A stretch of 64,000 bases of DNA, from the NCBI RefSeq assembly GCF_003025615.1, contig NZ_PYMJ01000031.1, positions 16,195-80,194 of the forward strand, written 5' to 3'. Of the stretch, positions 54,012 to 63,755 are shown in pieces. The notes beneath the pieces are model-generated. The model was not told the origin of the DNA. It did not search any database and saw only the letters and a list, made by a program, of their open reading frames with translations. Numbering within the stretch: the first letter of the stretch is position 1; the number at the start of each line of letters is the position of its first letter. The position numbers and the translations under genes are program-made. The DNA is from Photobacterium frigidiphilum. GTDB taxonomy: Bacteria; Pseudomonadota; Gammaproteobacteria; Enterobacterales; Vibrionaceae.

Positions 54012-54722
54012 TTATGCGGTAATCAGTGCTGAAATAATACCGATAATACCACCGAATACACCACCCCAAATCACCAACCAACCAAGATGCGCCGCTATCA
54101 TCTTTTGTATCATTTCTTTTACTAATTGCGGGGTTAATTCGTTTAAGCGTTGATCGATAATATCTTCGATTGTGCTTCGAATTTCATCGAACATTGCAGG
54201 CTGTTCTATCTGATCTTTCAGTGCTTCTTTGAAAGCGTCTTGCTGACTGATGTCTGAAATGGCATTTTGCATTTTTTCAATAAAAGGTTGTTTTAGCGGT
54301 TGTAACGCCTCTTCGCCACCCATCATCACCAGCATGCCCCCGAATGAAGAATTCATAATGACTTCAATTAAAGAATCGAATGTTGGGCTTAGATCGACTT
54401 TCTCAATCACAGGCTTAATATCAAGTTGAGCAGGGCTAGCCATTTCATTACTAAGGAAACGGTCAACATTTTCTTTAGTGAAGAACTGCTCCATCATCAA
54501 GGTTTTTATACCCGATTTAAAATCTTCAAAACGAGCCGGAATAACCCCCGAACCGTATAAGCCTGGTACTTTTTCAAACAACATGTGAATAGCTAACCAG
54601 TTTGTTAGCGCACCAGAAAATGCAAACAAACCGCAGAACATGACAATTTGCTGGTTTGTGAGATAGCCAATAAGCAAAATCAACAATGAAATAATATTGG
54701 TTATTAGACTTTTATTGCTCAT
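54012..54722 (-). CDS. DUF445-family membrane protein
   Basis: 236 aa. N-terminal TM helices (SLITNIISLLILLIGYLTN, IVMFCGLFAFSGALTNWLAIHMLF) include the conserved GALTNWLAI and the following FE..PGLYGSGVIPARFEDFK of DUF445. A long helical cytoplasmic or periplasmic middle follows and the C-terminal helix is glycine-rich. I start at ATG 54722 (MSNKS) with GAGGA upstream; the frame extends to 54884 but overlaps the neighbour and lacks a site there. Function unknown. Same strand as the symporter gene upstream. Confidence 0.88.
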   Translation of the reverse strand: MSNKSLITNIISLLILLIGYLTNQQIVMFCGLFAFSGALTNWLAIHMLFEKVPGLYGSGVIPARFEDFKSGIKTLMMEQFFTKENVDRFLSNEMASPAQLDIKPVIEKVDLSPTFDSLIEVIMNSSFGGMLVMMGGEEALQPLKQPFIEKMQNAISDISQQDAFKEALKDQIEQPAMFDEIRSTIEDIIDQRLNELTPQLVKEMIQKMIAAHLGWLVIWGGVFGGIIGIISALITA

Positions 54723-54868
54723 AAAATCCTCAGAGTGGGAAGTAAGTAGAAAACCGCGGGATTCTAGCAAAATAGTGTGACTAATGTCATGTTTATCGTC
54801 GGGGAATAAGCCAGCGGTGTAATGCTGGCTAGTTACTTGATTATCTGTCTTGTCTATTATCTTATTGG

Positions 54869-56113
54869 CTATGAACGTTGCCATTTGTCGATAACGTATG
54901 CAGCGATAATATCACCTTCAACATTGACCGCAGTGCGGAAGGTATCAAGTGGACGTTCAATGATCAGCAAGATAGCAATGGCTTCTAATGGTATGCCTGC
55001 TGCTAGTAGTACTAACTGCATGCCAGACATAGAACCAGAAGGCATACCCGGCGCACCAATTGACGATACCATCGCCATAATGAAGATCATGATCAAGCCG
55101 CTGGTACCCAAATCTACACCGTAGAGTTGCGCCAAGAAAATAGCGGCTACACCTTCAAATAGTGCCGTTCCATCCATATTCATGATAGCCCCTAGGGGAA
55201 GCACCATGCTGCTGGTTGACTGTGAAACGCCTAACTCATTTTCTGCGGTTTGCATTGATAACGGCAAGGTTGCAGAACTTGATGATGTTGCGAATGCCAT
55301 GGCCATAGGTGCTGACAATGCTTTAAATAACGTACTGAATTTTATGCCCGTTGCTAGCTTGGCGATAACGGGTAACACGATGCCACCGTGAATCAGTGTG
55401 AGTACGAAAACCAATAAAGCGAATTGGGCGAGTTGACCAAAAATAGCGCTACCGCTGGTGGCTGTAAACTCGAAAACAATGGCAAAAACAGCAATGGGTG
55501 CGAAGCGAATAATACCCGAGACAAAACGGTTCAAAGCGCTGTTGACGCCAGAGATAACCTCAAACACAGGGTGTTTAGTCGGTAAGCTTGTTAGTAGCGC
55601 CACACCAAATAGCAGAGAAAAAACAACAATGGCGAGCAAATTTGTATTAGTAAGTGCAGAAAAAGGATTAGCCAATGCCATGTTGAAGAGTTTTTCTGCA
55701 ATAGCACCACCAGAGGCAGCTGTATTATCAATTAGTTGTACATTTTCACCGACTGAAACCGATGCGGTATCGATCAACTGAGGCCAAGCAGGCAAGGCGA
55801 GGGATGAGCCTAACCCTAATGCAATCGCAATCAGTGAGGTAAAGCTATAAAACAATACCGCTTTATAACCCAGAGTTTTCAGTCGTAATGTGGATCCTAA
55901 ACTGGTGATCCCTTGTAGCAGGGAAAACATCACAACCGCACCAACCACCATTTTTAACAGCCCAATATAGGTTGTTTTTGTCAGAATCAGTAATTGAAAA
56001 GCCGTCGTTTGCGTTATATTCGATGGAAGTGGTAACAGTGTGGCGAGAAGCCAAGCAATAATGGCAGATAGAAATAGCTGAACAGGCAGTGAAATAAAAT
56101 GTTTTTTGCTCAT
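54869..56113 (-). CDS. Dicarboxylate/amino acid:cation symporter (DAACS family)
   Basis: 414-aa secondary transporter of the GltP/SstT fold with about eight TM helices and two re-entrant loops. Signatures are the serine-rich hairpin ATSSSSATLPLSM and the NMDGTALFEGVAAIFLAQ segment, then SSIGAPGMPSGSM. The substrate may be glutamate, aspartate, serine or a dicarboxylate. AAGGCG precedes the ATG. It is upstream of, and parallel to, the DUF445 gene. Confidence 0.92.
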   Translation of the reverse strand: MSKKHFISLPVQLFLSAIIAWLLATLLPLPSNITQTTAFQLLILTKTTYIGLLKMVVGAVVMFSLLQGITSLGSTLRLKTLGYKAVLFYSFTSLIAIALGLGSSLALPAWPQLIDTASVSVGENVQLIDNTAASGGAIAEKLFNMALANPFSALTNTNLLAIVVFSLLFGVALLTSLPTKHPVFEVISGVNSALNRFVSGIIRFAPIAVFAIVFEFTATSGSAIFGQLAQFALLVFVLTLIHGGIVLPVIAKLATGIKFSTLFKALSAPMAMAFATSSSSATLPLSMQTAENELGVSQSTSSMVLPLGAIMNMDGTALFEGVAAIFLAQLYGVDLGTSGLIMIFIMAMVSSIGAPGMPSGSMSGMQLVLLAAGIPLEAIAILLIIERPLDTFRTAVNVEGDIIAAYVIDKWQRS

Positions 56114-56199
56114 TGTTGCGCCTTTTGCCTTGTCGTTATGATGAGTATTTCGACAAGAAACAAACCCTATATATTGGATGCAGTAATCATCACGGCTTA

Positions 56200-56231
56200 A
56201 TAAAAGAACAGCCTTCGAATGAAGGCTGTTT
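56200..56231 (-). terminator. Terminator of the formaldehyde dehydrogenase gene
   Basis: ACAGCCTTC, a GAAT-region 4-nt loop and GAAGGCTGT form a 9-bp perfect stem, followed on the minus strand by TCTTTTATT. It lies 65 bp past the stop. Confidence 0.85.
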
Positions 56232-56295
56232 AGTCGACACTCAATGAGGTCGTTAGGCGGCTACTTTTTATAGCCGCCGCTGTAATCGTATTTAC

Positions 56296-57426
56296 TTATT
56301 TATCGAAGTGAATAACGGTACGAATACTTTCACCTTTGTGCATCAGTTCAAAAGACTCATTGATGTTATCTAAACCCATGGTGTGTGTAATGAAATCATT
56401 CAATTTGAATTCACCAGCCATGTAACGTTCAACAATTTCAGGTAGCTCAGAGCGACCTTTAACACCGCCAAACGCAGAGCCACGCCATACTCGACCAGTC
56501 ACTAACTGGAATGGACGGGTAGAGATCTCTTGGCCAGCACCGGCAACACCGATAATCACCGATTCGCCCCAACCTTTATGGCAGCACTCAAGGGCTGAGC
56601 GCATTACGTTTACATTACCAATACATTCAAATGAGTAATCAACACCACCATCGGTTAACTCAACAATTACATCTTGAATTGGTTTGTCGAATTTAGTTGG
56701 GTTAATGCAGTCGGTAGCTCCTAATTGACGAGCAAGATCAAACTTACTTTCGTTAATGTCGATTGCAATAATGCGACTCGCTTTCGCCATTTGAGCACCG
56801 ATAATGGCAGATAGACCAATACCACCCAGACCAAAGACTGCAACAGTGTCGCCTTCTTGTACTTTGGCAGTGTTAAGTACTGCACCCATACCGGTTGTTA
56901 CACCACAGCCTAATAGGCAGACTTCTTCAAGTGGTGCTTCTTTGTTTACTTTTGCCAGTGAAATCTCAGGCAGTACGGTGTATTCAGAGAAAGTAGAGCA
57001 ACCCATGTAATGGAAGATTGGCTGACCGTCTTTGTAGAATCGAGTCGTACCATCTGGCATTAAGCCTTTACCTTGTGTTTCACGAATTTTTTGGCAAAGA
57101 TTTGTTTTACCAGACTTACAGTATTTACACTCACCACATTCAGGAGTGTAAAGTGGAATAACATGGTCGCCAACTTCAACACTCGTTACGCCTTCGCCAA
57201 TCATCTCGACGATACCACCGCCTTCATGACCAAGAATGACAGGGAAGATACCTTCTGGATCATCGCCAGACATCGTAAATGCATCTGTATGGCAGACGCC
57301 TGTCGCAACGATGCGTACTAGTACTTCACCAGCTTTCGGTAACATTACATCCACTTCTTCAATAGAAAGTGGCTGGTTTGGACCCCATGCGATAGCAGCT
57401 TTTGATTTGATGAATTGTTCAGTCAT
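56296..57426 (-). CDS. frmA: S-(hydroxymethyl)glutathione dehydrogenase / class III alcohol dehydrogenase
   Basis: 376-aa zinc alcohol dehydrogenase that oxidises the formaldehyde-glutathione adduct and can reduce S-nitrosoglutathione. The catalytic zinc site GVCHTDAFTMSG, GHEGGGIVE, the structural-zinc cysteines in PECGECKYCKSGKTNLC and the nucleotide fold VFGLGGIGL are all present. ATG 57426 (MTEQFIKSKAAIAWGP) gives the normal length; a longer frame to 57507 has no support. No fghA hydrolase or frmR repressor is adjacent. It depends on glutathione, so the cell must make it despite the broken gshA here. Confidence 0.95.
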   Translation of the reverse strand: MTEQFIKSKAAIAWGPNQPLSIEEVDVMLPKAGEVLVRIVATGVCHTDAFTMSGDDPEGIFPVILGHEGGGIVEMIGEGVTSVEVGDHVIPLYTPECGECKYCKSGKTNLCQKIRETQGKGLMPDGTTRFYKDGQPIFHYMGCSTFSEYTVLPEISLAKVNKEAPLEEVCLLGCGVTTGMGAVLNTAKVQEGDTVAVFGLGGIGLSAIIGAQMAKASRIIAIDINESKFDLARQLGATDCINPTKFDKPIQDVIVELTDGGVDYSFECIGNVNVMRSALECCHKGWGESVIIGVAGAGQEISTRPFQLVTGRVWRGSAFGGVKGRSELPEIVERYMAGEFKLNDFITHTMGLDNINESFELMHKGESIRTVIHFDK

Positions 57427-57612
57427 GTTGATGTGTCTCTCTATTAGAATTCGGGAGAAAGGGGAAGAAGTTCGCATCCCCGTTTCGATGGTTGCTATTG
57501 TAGTCATTTCTCACACGGCGATAATCCCATTAAATGGTAAATGATTATTACCGTATGGAAATAGTGTGACTAGCAAAGATAGAGAGGAGCCTAGGCAGGT
57601 AGCGATGGCGTA

Positions 57613-58935
57613 TTATTCACGGGCGAGGTGAGTTTGTTGCCATTTTAGAAAGGGGAGGGTTAGGCAGAGTAACAATAAGGCATACACCATTTTCAAACCT
57701 AACCCATAGGCGAGAAGAGCACAGAACAAACAGCCTAGAAAAATGAGTGGTTGGTAGCGCTTAGGTAACAACTTAGCGGCAGCCATCATCGAGGCAAAAT
57801 AAATTACCACAAACACGCCATTAACCCATGCGATCAAATCTTCCAGCTCTCGGTTCGCCACATAGGCCAACACAATCACTAAGCCCATTACTATCAATAT
57901 GGCAGCCAAAGCACGTGATGGTACATTGTGTTGATTAAGGGGCGACAAGTAACGCGGCAGTACGCCGTCTTTACTGAAACTCCACGCTAAGCGAGACAAA
58001 CTAGCGGTATACACATTGACGGTGGCTAACCCGCCAGCAATCCCCAGAATACCAATGACTTGTGCCCCTAAGCCGCCAAAGCCATAGTTAAATGCATTAA
58101 TCATGGCTAAATTGCTGCTTGGTAAATTGCTACTCTGCAAATGACCGCTCTGTAAGTTGCTCGCGACAATGTCGGTAGGCATTGGCATACGTAATAACAC
58201 CCATGTACATAAGAAATAGATACTGCCAACTAACACAGTACCAATCATCATTGCGGGTAACATATCTTTTTTGGGGTTACGAAAATCATTAGCTAAGTGA
58301 GACATGGCTTCGACACCAAGGAAGCTCCAAAATGCTAATCCTGCAGCTGTCATAATTAGATTAGGTTGGATCTTTTCCTGCGATAATACTGTTGAATAAG
58401 TCTGCACTACCGCTTCACCAGTTGTTAGCCCGAACTGTATAACCGAGAAGAGTGCTATAACGACGATAATAATCGCTAACGTCAGTAAAAACTGTAACTT
58501 AGCAGATATCTGGATACCTTTGTAATTCAGCGCAAACAGCAGTAATAATGACCCTAGCTCTGCCGCTAATAAACCTTGTTCTGATAGAGGGGTTAATGCA
58601 TAGACAAAATGAAAGGTCAGTAAAATCGCAGCAGGCGCGCCAATTGGCACCACAAACAAAAAGAGTAAACCGATGGATCGGCCTGCGACTTGACCAAAGG
58701 CTTGTTCGACAAAATAAGCCGGGCCGGCAGCGTGCGGGAACTTGGCTGTTAGCGCCCCAAAGACAACAGTGACAGGAATGATAGCCAGTGTTAACAATAG
58801 CCACGTATAGATTGCACCATAGCCAGCAATATCAATGGTCATTTGCGGTAAAATAAACACGCCAGTACCTAGCAGTGTAGTGGCCAGTAAGCCTGCGCCT
58901 TGCCATCGTCCCATTTTTGTTGAACTGTCATCCAT
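57613..58935 (-). CDS. yjeH: YjeH-like amino-acid permease (APC superfamily)
   Basis: 440 aa with about 12 TM helices. The N-terminus GAGLLATTLLGTGVFILPQMTIDIAGYGAIYTW and the AFWSFLGVEAMSHLANDFRNPKKDMLPAM loop match YjeH, an exporter of methionine and branched-chain amino acids in E. coli. An internal loop has the repeat-like SNLQSGHLQSSNLPSSNL (about residues 270-287), encoded by short DNA repeats. ATG 58935 has AGGA seven bases upstream. It diverges from an Lrp/AsnC gene, its likely regulator. Confidence 0.88.
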   Translation of the reverse strand: MDDSSTKMGRWQGAGLLATTLLGTGVFILPQMTIDIAGYGAIYTWLLLTLAIIPVTVVFGALTAKFPHAAGPAYFVEQAFGQVAGRSIGLLFLFVVPIGAPAAILLTFHFVYALTPLSEQGLLAAELGSLLLLFALNYKGIQISAKLQFLLTLAIIIVVIALFSVIQFGLTTGEAVVQTYSTVLSQEKIQPNLIMTAAGLAFWSFLGVEAMSHLANDFRNPKKDMLPAMMIGTVLVGSIYFLCTWVLLRMPMPTDIVASNLQSGHLQSSNLPSSNLAMINAFNYGFGGLGAQVIGILGIAGGLATVNVYTASLSRLAWSFSKDGVLPRYLSPLNQHNVPSRALAAILIVMGLVIVLAYVANRELEDLIAWVNGVFVVIYFASMMAAAKLLPKRYQPLIFLGCLFCALLAYGLGLKMVYALLLLCLTLPFLKWQQTHLARE

Positions 58936-59101
58936 TGCTAATCCTGTCCATTCGTGGTGATATTCTAGTTGATAGGCTGAGTATAACGGGGTCGGTGTTG
59001 ACAAACTGTCAGATCAACCCTGAAATATGCAGCTTTTCACGACAATTTGCAGGTTTTATGCAACAACACTAAAGACTTACCGAAAAGAGCAGAGGACGCC
59101 C

Positions 59102-59518
59102 TTGGACAAATTTGATCAGGCAATCATTGCTGAATTACGGAAAAATGCCCGCCAAAGTGTGTCTGCAATTGCGGAGGCGGTGAATCTGTCTCGTCCTGCA
59201 GTTACAGAGCGGATCAAAAAATTAGAACAAACTGGCACGATTCGCGGTTATCAGGTCTTACTGTCGGAATCACAGAAAGAGGGTGTATCGGCATATTTTG
59301 AAATTCGTCATCAATGTGCACGGTGTGCCGATGTGGTCGAAATATTTAAAACGTTGCCTGAAGTACAATCTTGTCATGGGGTTAGTGGTGATATGGATTT
59401 ATTAGTGTTTGTAAAAGCCGATTCAATCCAACGATTACATCAAATACGTGAAACCTTGGATGCACACATTGATATTGTCAAAATAAAAACCCATGTGGTT
59501 ATGAGTGAGTGGTTGTAA
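59102..59518 (+). CDS. Lrp/AsnC-family transcriptional regulator
   Basis: 138 aa from a TTG start: AGAGGA lies five bases upstream and the product begins MDKFDQAIIAELRKNARQS, the normal Lrp N-terminus. The HTH (VSAIAEAVNLSRPAVTERIKKLEQTGTIRGY) is followed by a RAM ligand domain. The middle ECARCADVVEIF-like segment has two cysteines, four residues apart. The longer frame from 59027 runs through the divergent promoter region and is rejected. It probably responds to amino acids and controls the divergent permease. Confidence 0.9.
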   Translation: MDKFDQAIIAELRKNARQSVSAIAEAVNLSRPAVTERIKKLEQTGTIRGYQVLLSESQKEGVSAYFEIRHQCARCADVVEIFKTLPEVQSCHGVSGDMDLLVFVKADSIQRLHQIRETLDAHIDIVKIKTHVVMSEWL

Positions 59519-59570
59519 TAATTAATGGATTTGGTATTACACGTATGATTCACCGCGATGCGTTTCTAAT

Positions 59571-59606
59571 AAAAAAGCCCACTATCAAAATGAATAGTGA
59601 GCTTTC
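59571..59606. terminator. Bidirectional terminator (Lrp gene / dnaK)
   Basis: AAAGC, one mismatch, CACTAT, an 8-nt loop, ATAGTG and GCTTT form an 11-pair stem flanked by A and T runs. It lies between the convergent genes. Confidence 0.8.
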
Positions 59607-59651
59607 TTGTTTTATTGATTGTGCGCTTTCTTTAAGAAAGCCGACACGGTG

Positions 59652-61577
59652 TTATTTGTCTTTGACTTCTTCGAACTCGGCTTCAAACACATCATCGTCA
59701 GTTGAAGATTGACCTGTTGTGTCATTCGTTTGTTGGCTTGATTGAGCATGCTGCGCTTGTGCCTGTTGCTGCGCCATTTGTACCAGGGCTTGAGATGCTG
59801 TCATTAATGCTTGTGTTGCATTATCAATAGCGACTTTATCGTCACCTTTACGTGCGGCATCAACATCAGCCATTGCGGTTTCAATCTTTGCTTTTTCATC
59901 AGCAGGAAGTGCATCACCCAGCTCTTCAACTTGCTTACGGGTACTGTGGACCAGTTGATCGGCTTGGTTTCTGGCTGTCACTAACTCTTCGAACATTTTG
60001 TCCGTTTCTTTGTTAGCTTCTGCTTCTTGCACCATTTTTTCGATGTCGTCGTTACTTAACCCGCTAGAAGCTTGGATGGTGATCTTCTGCTCTTTGTTTG
60101 TGGCTTTATCCGTAGCAGAAACATGTAATATACCATCGGCATCTAAATCGAAGGTCACATCAATTTGTGCTGTTCCACGTGCTCCAGCTTGAATGCCTTC
60201 GAGGTTAAATTGCCCTAACGATTTGTTGTAGCTCGATTGCTTACGTTCACCTTGCAACACGTGAATCGTAACGGCACTTTGGTTATCTTCTGCGGTTGAG
60301 AACACTTGATTCGCTTTGGTTGGAATCGTGGTGTTTTTCTCAATCAACTTGGTCATCACGCCGCCCATGGTTTCAATACCAAGAGACAGTGGAGTCACAT
60401 CCAATAACAAGACATCTTTTACCTCACCAGCTAATACACCAGCTTGAATAGCAGCACCAACAGCAACTGCTTCATCTGGGTTTACATCTTTACGCGGCTC
60501 TTTACCAAAGAACTCTGTCACTTTGGCTTGAACCATAGGCATACGAGTTTGACCACCCACTAAGATAACGTCAGTGATATCGGTGATGGATAAATTAGCA
60601 TCTGTAAGCGCGATTTTCAGTGGCTCTAATGAACGTTGTACTAAGTCTTCAACCAGTGACTCCAATTTCGCACGAGTTACTTTAACGTTCATGTGTTTCG
60701 GGCCAGCGGCATCGGCAGTGACGTAAGGCAAGTTCACATCGGTTTGCTGTGCAGAAGAAAGCTCAATTTTTGCTTTCTCTGCCGCTTCTTTCACACGCTG
60801 CATCGCTAATGGATCAGATTTCAGGTCAATACCTTGTTCTTTCTTAAATTCGCCGACTAAGTAGTTAATCATACGATTATCAAAGTCTTCACCGCCGAGG
60901 TGGGTATCACCGTTGGTCGATAATACTTCGAAGGTTTTCTCACCGTCAACTTCGTCGATCTCGATGATAGAGATATCAAATGTACCCCCACCCAAGTCGT
61001 ATACCGCGATGGTACGTTCGCCACCTTGTTTATCTAAACCATAAGCTAATGCAGCGGCTGTTGGTTCATTGATAATACGTTTTACATCAAGCCCTGCAAT
61101 GCGGCCTGCATCTTTGGTTGCTTGACGCTGTGCATCGTTGAAATACGCTGGCACGGTGATAACAGCACCCGTTACTTCTTCACCTAAATAGTCTTCGGCG
61201 GTTTTCTTCATCTTTTTCAAGACTTCAGCCGAGACTTGCGGTGCAGCCATTTTTTTGCCTTTTGCCTCAACCCATGCATCACCATTATCGGCTTTCACAA
61301 TATTGAATGGCATAATTTCGATGTCGCGTTGAACTTCTTCATCTTCAAAACGACGGCCAAGCAAACGCTTAATCGCAAATAATGTATTTTTTGGGTTGGT
61401 TACGGCTTGGCGTTTTGCGGGTTGACCCACTAATATCTCGCCATCTTGGGTATATGCAATCACTGAGGCTGTGGTGCGTTCACCTTCAGCATTTTCAATT
61501 ACACGTGGCTTGTCGCCATCCAATAGGGCAATACAAGAATTCGTTGTGCCTAGGTCGATACCAATAATCTTACTCAT
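59652..61577 (-). CDS. dnaK: DnaK, Hsp70 chaperone (stand-alone copy)
   Basis: 641-aa Hsp70 with all signatures: GIDLGTTNS, the VYDLGGGTFDISII phosphate loop, and VILVGGQTRMP, then the substrate domain and a Gln-rich lid ending in DDDVFEAEFEEVKDK. The EEVKDK tail is typical of proteobacterial DnaK. It works with DnaJ and GrpE in protein folding under stress. Neither gene follows it: the neighbour is a small heat-shock protein. This is therefore probably a second dnaK, distinct from a dnaKJ operon elsewhere; that is inference. ATG has GGAGA seven bases upstream. Confidence 0.94.
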   Translation of the reverse strand: MSKIIGIDLGTTNSCIALLDGDKPRVIENAEGERTTASVIAYTQDGEILVGQPAKRQAVTNPKNTLFAIKRLLGRRFEDEEVQRDIEIMPFNIVKADNGDAWVEAKGKKMAAPQVSAEVLKKMKKTAEDYLGEEVTGAVITVPAYFNDAQRQATKDAGRIAGLDVKRIINEPTAAALAYGLDKQGGERTIAVYDLGGGTFDISIIEIDEVDGEKTFEVLSTNGDTHLGGEDFDNRMINYLVGEFKKEQGIDLKSDPLAMQRVKEAAEKAKIELSSAQQTDVNLPYVTADAAGPKHMNVKVTRAKLESLVEDLVQRSLEPLKIALTDANLSITDITDVILVGGQTRMPMVQAKVTEFFGKEPRKDVNPDEAVAVGAAIQAGVLAGEVKDVLLLDVTPLSLGIETMGGVMTKLIEKNTTIPTKANQVFSTAEDNQSAVTIHVLQGERKQSSYNKSLGQFNLEGIQAGARGTAQIDVTFDLDADGILHVSATDKATNKEQKITIQASSGLSNDDIEKMVQEAEANKETDKMFEELVTARNQADQLVHSTRKQVEELGDALPADEKAKIETAMADVDAARKGDDKVAIDNATQALMTASQALVQMAQQQAQAQHAQSSQQTNDTTGQSSTDDDVFEAEFEEVKDK

Positions 61578-61706
61578 AATCTTTTCTCCAAGAATTTTGT
61601 AGACGGCTGAAGGCGAAAACGCAGTAACCCTGAGGTCTCGTGTCGTTTATCGGAAATCATCAGCCGTTGGATATATCAATTTATCAATTGTTTATAGATG
61701 AGAACG

Positions 61707-61736
61707 TACATGAAAAAAGCGGTATTTAATCAAGGG
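61707..61736 (-). promoter_or_regulatory. Possible sigma-32 promoter for dnaK
   Basis: CCCTTGAT followed after 16 bases by CATGTA resembles the E. coli dnaK P1 promoter (CCCTTGAT ... CATTTA). It lies 130-160 bp upstream of the start. A -10 CCCC is missing, so the match is partial. Confidence 0.35.
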
Positions 61737-61829
61737 CAATATTAATAAGATCATGCTCTTGGTGTTATTCACCGTGTTGCTTTATTTCATCATGTTGCTC
61801 TATGGTTGTTTCTCACCTGATTACACGCT

Positions 61830-62264
61830 TTATTTATGGCTGATGGCAATCGTACGTGGTTGCATGACGTCTGGTGTTTCACGCTCTAAATCGATATGAA
61901 GTAGACCATTTTTCATGGTTGCGTTTAGCACTTTGATGTAGTCAGCTAATTGGAACTTACGTTCGAAATCGCGCTCAGCAATGCCTTGATAAATGTAATT
62001 CTTGTCTGCGTCTTCGTTGTTTTTACTTTCAGCAGTGATGATAAGTAGATTTTCTTTTTGGGTGATATCGATCTGATCGTCAGAAAAACCCGCTACCGCC
62101 ATGGTAATACGGTAATTGTTTTCATCTTTCTGCTCGATATTGTACGGAGGGTAACCGTTTGATGTACTTTTCGCATTTTTTGCGTTGTTCGATTCCATCA
62201 TGTCAAACAGACGGTCGAAACCAATAGCACTACGGTATAGGGGAGTAAAATCGACATTTCTCAT
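61830..62264 (-). CDS. Small heat-shock protein, IbpA family
   Basis: 144-aa alpha-crystallin-domain chaperone. It starts MRNVDFTPLYRSAIGFDRLFDMM, then YPPYNIEQKDENNYRITMAVAGF, and ends with DIDLERETPDVMQPRTIAI, all like IbpA. The C-terminal I-x-I-type motif is RTIAI. ATG 62264 has GAGGA seven bases upstream and is preferred over 62288. It lies upstream of dnaK on the same strand but across 250 bp, so it probably has its own promoter. A CTTGAA string near 62400 on the minus strand could be a sigma-32 -35 element, but no good -10 follows. Confidence 0.92.
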   Translation of the reverse strand: MRNVDFTPLYRSAIGFDRLFDMMESNNAKNAKSTSNGYPPYNIEQKDENNYRITMAVAGFSDDQIDITQKENLLIITAESKNNEDADKNYIYQGIAERDFERKFQLADYIKVLNATMKNGLLHIDLERETPDVMQPRTIAISHK

Positions 62265-62690
62265 AAAACTATCCTCATAAATAAGCAATAGCCTTAGTGA
62301 TAAATACGCATGAGGGTATCAGACGTAACTAGGCACTAAGGGGATCAGAACATACACTCCACAGACCACCTTGGGTTCAGGGACGTGATGCCTAACATTT
62401 CAAGTTGTTTACTTTCTCTTTGTTCCCTCTAACGAGGCGAACGAGACAAGTGGTTTGAAGTTCCATCTGGCAACTTCTGTAATTAATTTATGCTTCCGGT
62501 GGGATTTAGTCAATAACTAAAATTAACTATTTCATTCTGATTTGTGTATATATCTAATAAGTAAGGGTTTTAAGTTGTTTTTGGCGTGAGTGTTGATGGT
62601 GTTAGATTAGGGCGTATTGACGTTTCAAACGTCTAGCCTGTGAAATTTTGAAACGTCAACACGCCCTAGTTCAATATGAAAAAGTCAGAT
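62265..62690. other. Intergenic region with a MITE-like hairpin
   Basis: About 430 bp with no ORF. The right half is the 61-bp hairpin described separately. The left half holds the small heat-shock promoter. Confidence 0.5.
62608..62668. repeat. 61-bp near-perfect inverted repeat (MITE- or REP-like)
   Basis: Two 22-bp arms (62608-62629 and 62647-62668; left arm begins TAGGGCGT and ends CGTTTCAAA) with one mismatch flank a 17-nt loop. The left arm contains the smaller palindrome GACGTTTCAAACGTC. Both outer ends are TA, as in elements that duplicate a TA target. It lies 22 bp past the DUF3080 stop and has no U-tract, so it is not an ordinary terminator. Confidence 0.8.
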
Positions 62691-63755
62691 TTAATTTCCG
62701 AGTTTTATGCTACAACGTTTGAATGTACGTTGCCAAAATTTGACGTGTTTTAGAGTGGCTGCACGAAATGATGCATGTAATTGCCCTTCGATATAGGTGC
62801 GATGGTAGGGCGTGAATGCATCGAGTGGCGGAGAGATAATTGAAAATGCTGTAATAAGATCAGGTTGAAGCTGTTGGTATTGTGAATCTAACTCTGCCAG
62901 GTAAGGCTGAATAGGTTCAGCAAAGAATTTGAAGAAGACATTACGTAAATAGGTCGCTTTCTGTTGATTTCGGTTCAGACCGCAACTGATCGTGTTTTCT
63001 TGTGCTTCAAGTAAGGCTGTTGTGGCAAGTAACCAATCACGGGCACGTGTCATTGAGTAAAACAATTGTCCGTAATAACGAAATAGGTGGATTTGTTCTT
63101 GGTGATACAGCAAAGCATCTATTGATTGCTTTGATGTTGGCATTTTAGTGAGAATGTTGGTGGTAATGCCTGCAATATTGCGAAAGGCTTCTTGGTTTTC
63201 GACAAAGCCTGGAAAGTGATTTAATTCAAAGGTTACTGAAACGGGGGAGAATTGCTGTCGCCATTCTTTGCCACCAACGACCATATTCCATAGGTGGTGA
63301 GGTAATTGCTGTTGCTTCAGTGTTTCCAGTAATACTAATTCAGTGTGAAGTGCTGACTGGTTATCGAGTATTGACTGGTTATCGAATATGGCAATACAGC
63401 GATTTAGCCCATTAATTAACAGTAGTTCATATTGTAGCTGGTGGGTTCTATCTTGTACTTTTCCTAATATTGAATTGCGCTCGGCTATTAGGTGGAATAA
63501 ATCACATTTTCTGAGTTCATAAGCGTTCAGCAAACTTATGCGTACATCTGGGTTTGGTAGCGTGAGCTCACGAACGTCAGGAAAGGGAATCATGGATGTT
63601 GTAGGGGGAGGTTTAGTGTCGACATCTAGAACGCTTGCCAATCGGTCATGATAGCTTTGAAAAGCCACCTCAGTACTGTTTCGTTCACACCCTGTAAGCA
63701 GTGCTATCGAGAAGAACAGCCCAAGCATGTGATATTGCAAGATCGATTTAGACAT
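62691..63755 (-). CDS. DUF3080-family lipoprotein
   Basis: 354 aa with a lipoprotein signal (LGLFFSIALLTGC, lipobox LTGC). The helical body, with FQSYHDRLASVLDV, PFPDVRELTLPNPDVRISLLNAYELRKCDL and GLNRCI, matches DUF3080 as I know it; function unknown. A DNA tandem repeat near 63355-63390 encodes IFDNQSILDNQS, a small in-frame duplication. AAGGAG lies upstream of the ATG. Confidence 0.85.
   Translation of the reverse strand: MSKSILQYHMLGLFFSIALLTGCERNSTEVAFQSYHDRLASVLDVDTKPPPTTSMIPFPDVRELTLPNPDVRISLLNAYELRKCDLFHLIAERNSILGKVQDRTHQLQYELLLINGLNRCIAIFDNQSILDNQSALHTELVLLETLKQQQLPHHLWNMVVGGKEWRQQFSPVSVTFELNHFPGFVENQEAFRNIAGITTNILTKMPTSKQSIDALLYHQEQIHLFRYYGQLFYSMTRARDWLLATTALLEAQENTISCGLNRNQQKATYLRNVFFKFFAEPIQPYLAELDSQYQQLQPDLITAFSIISPPLDAFTPYHRTYIEGQLHASFRAATLKHVKFWQRTFKRCSIKLGN

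Noticed and set aside
62396..62405. CTTGAA string as a sigma-32 -35 element for the small heat-shock gene
   Set aside because: No CCCCAT-like -10 follows at the right spacing.
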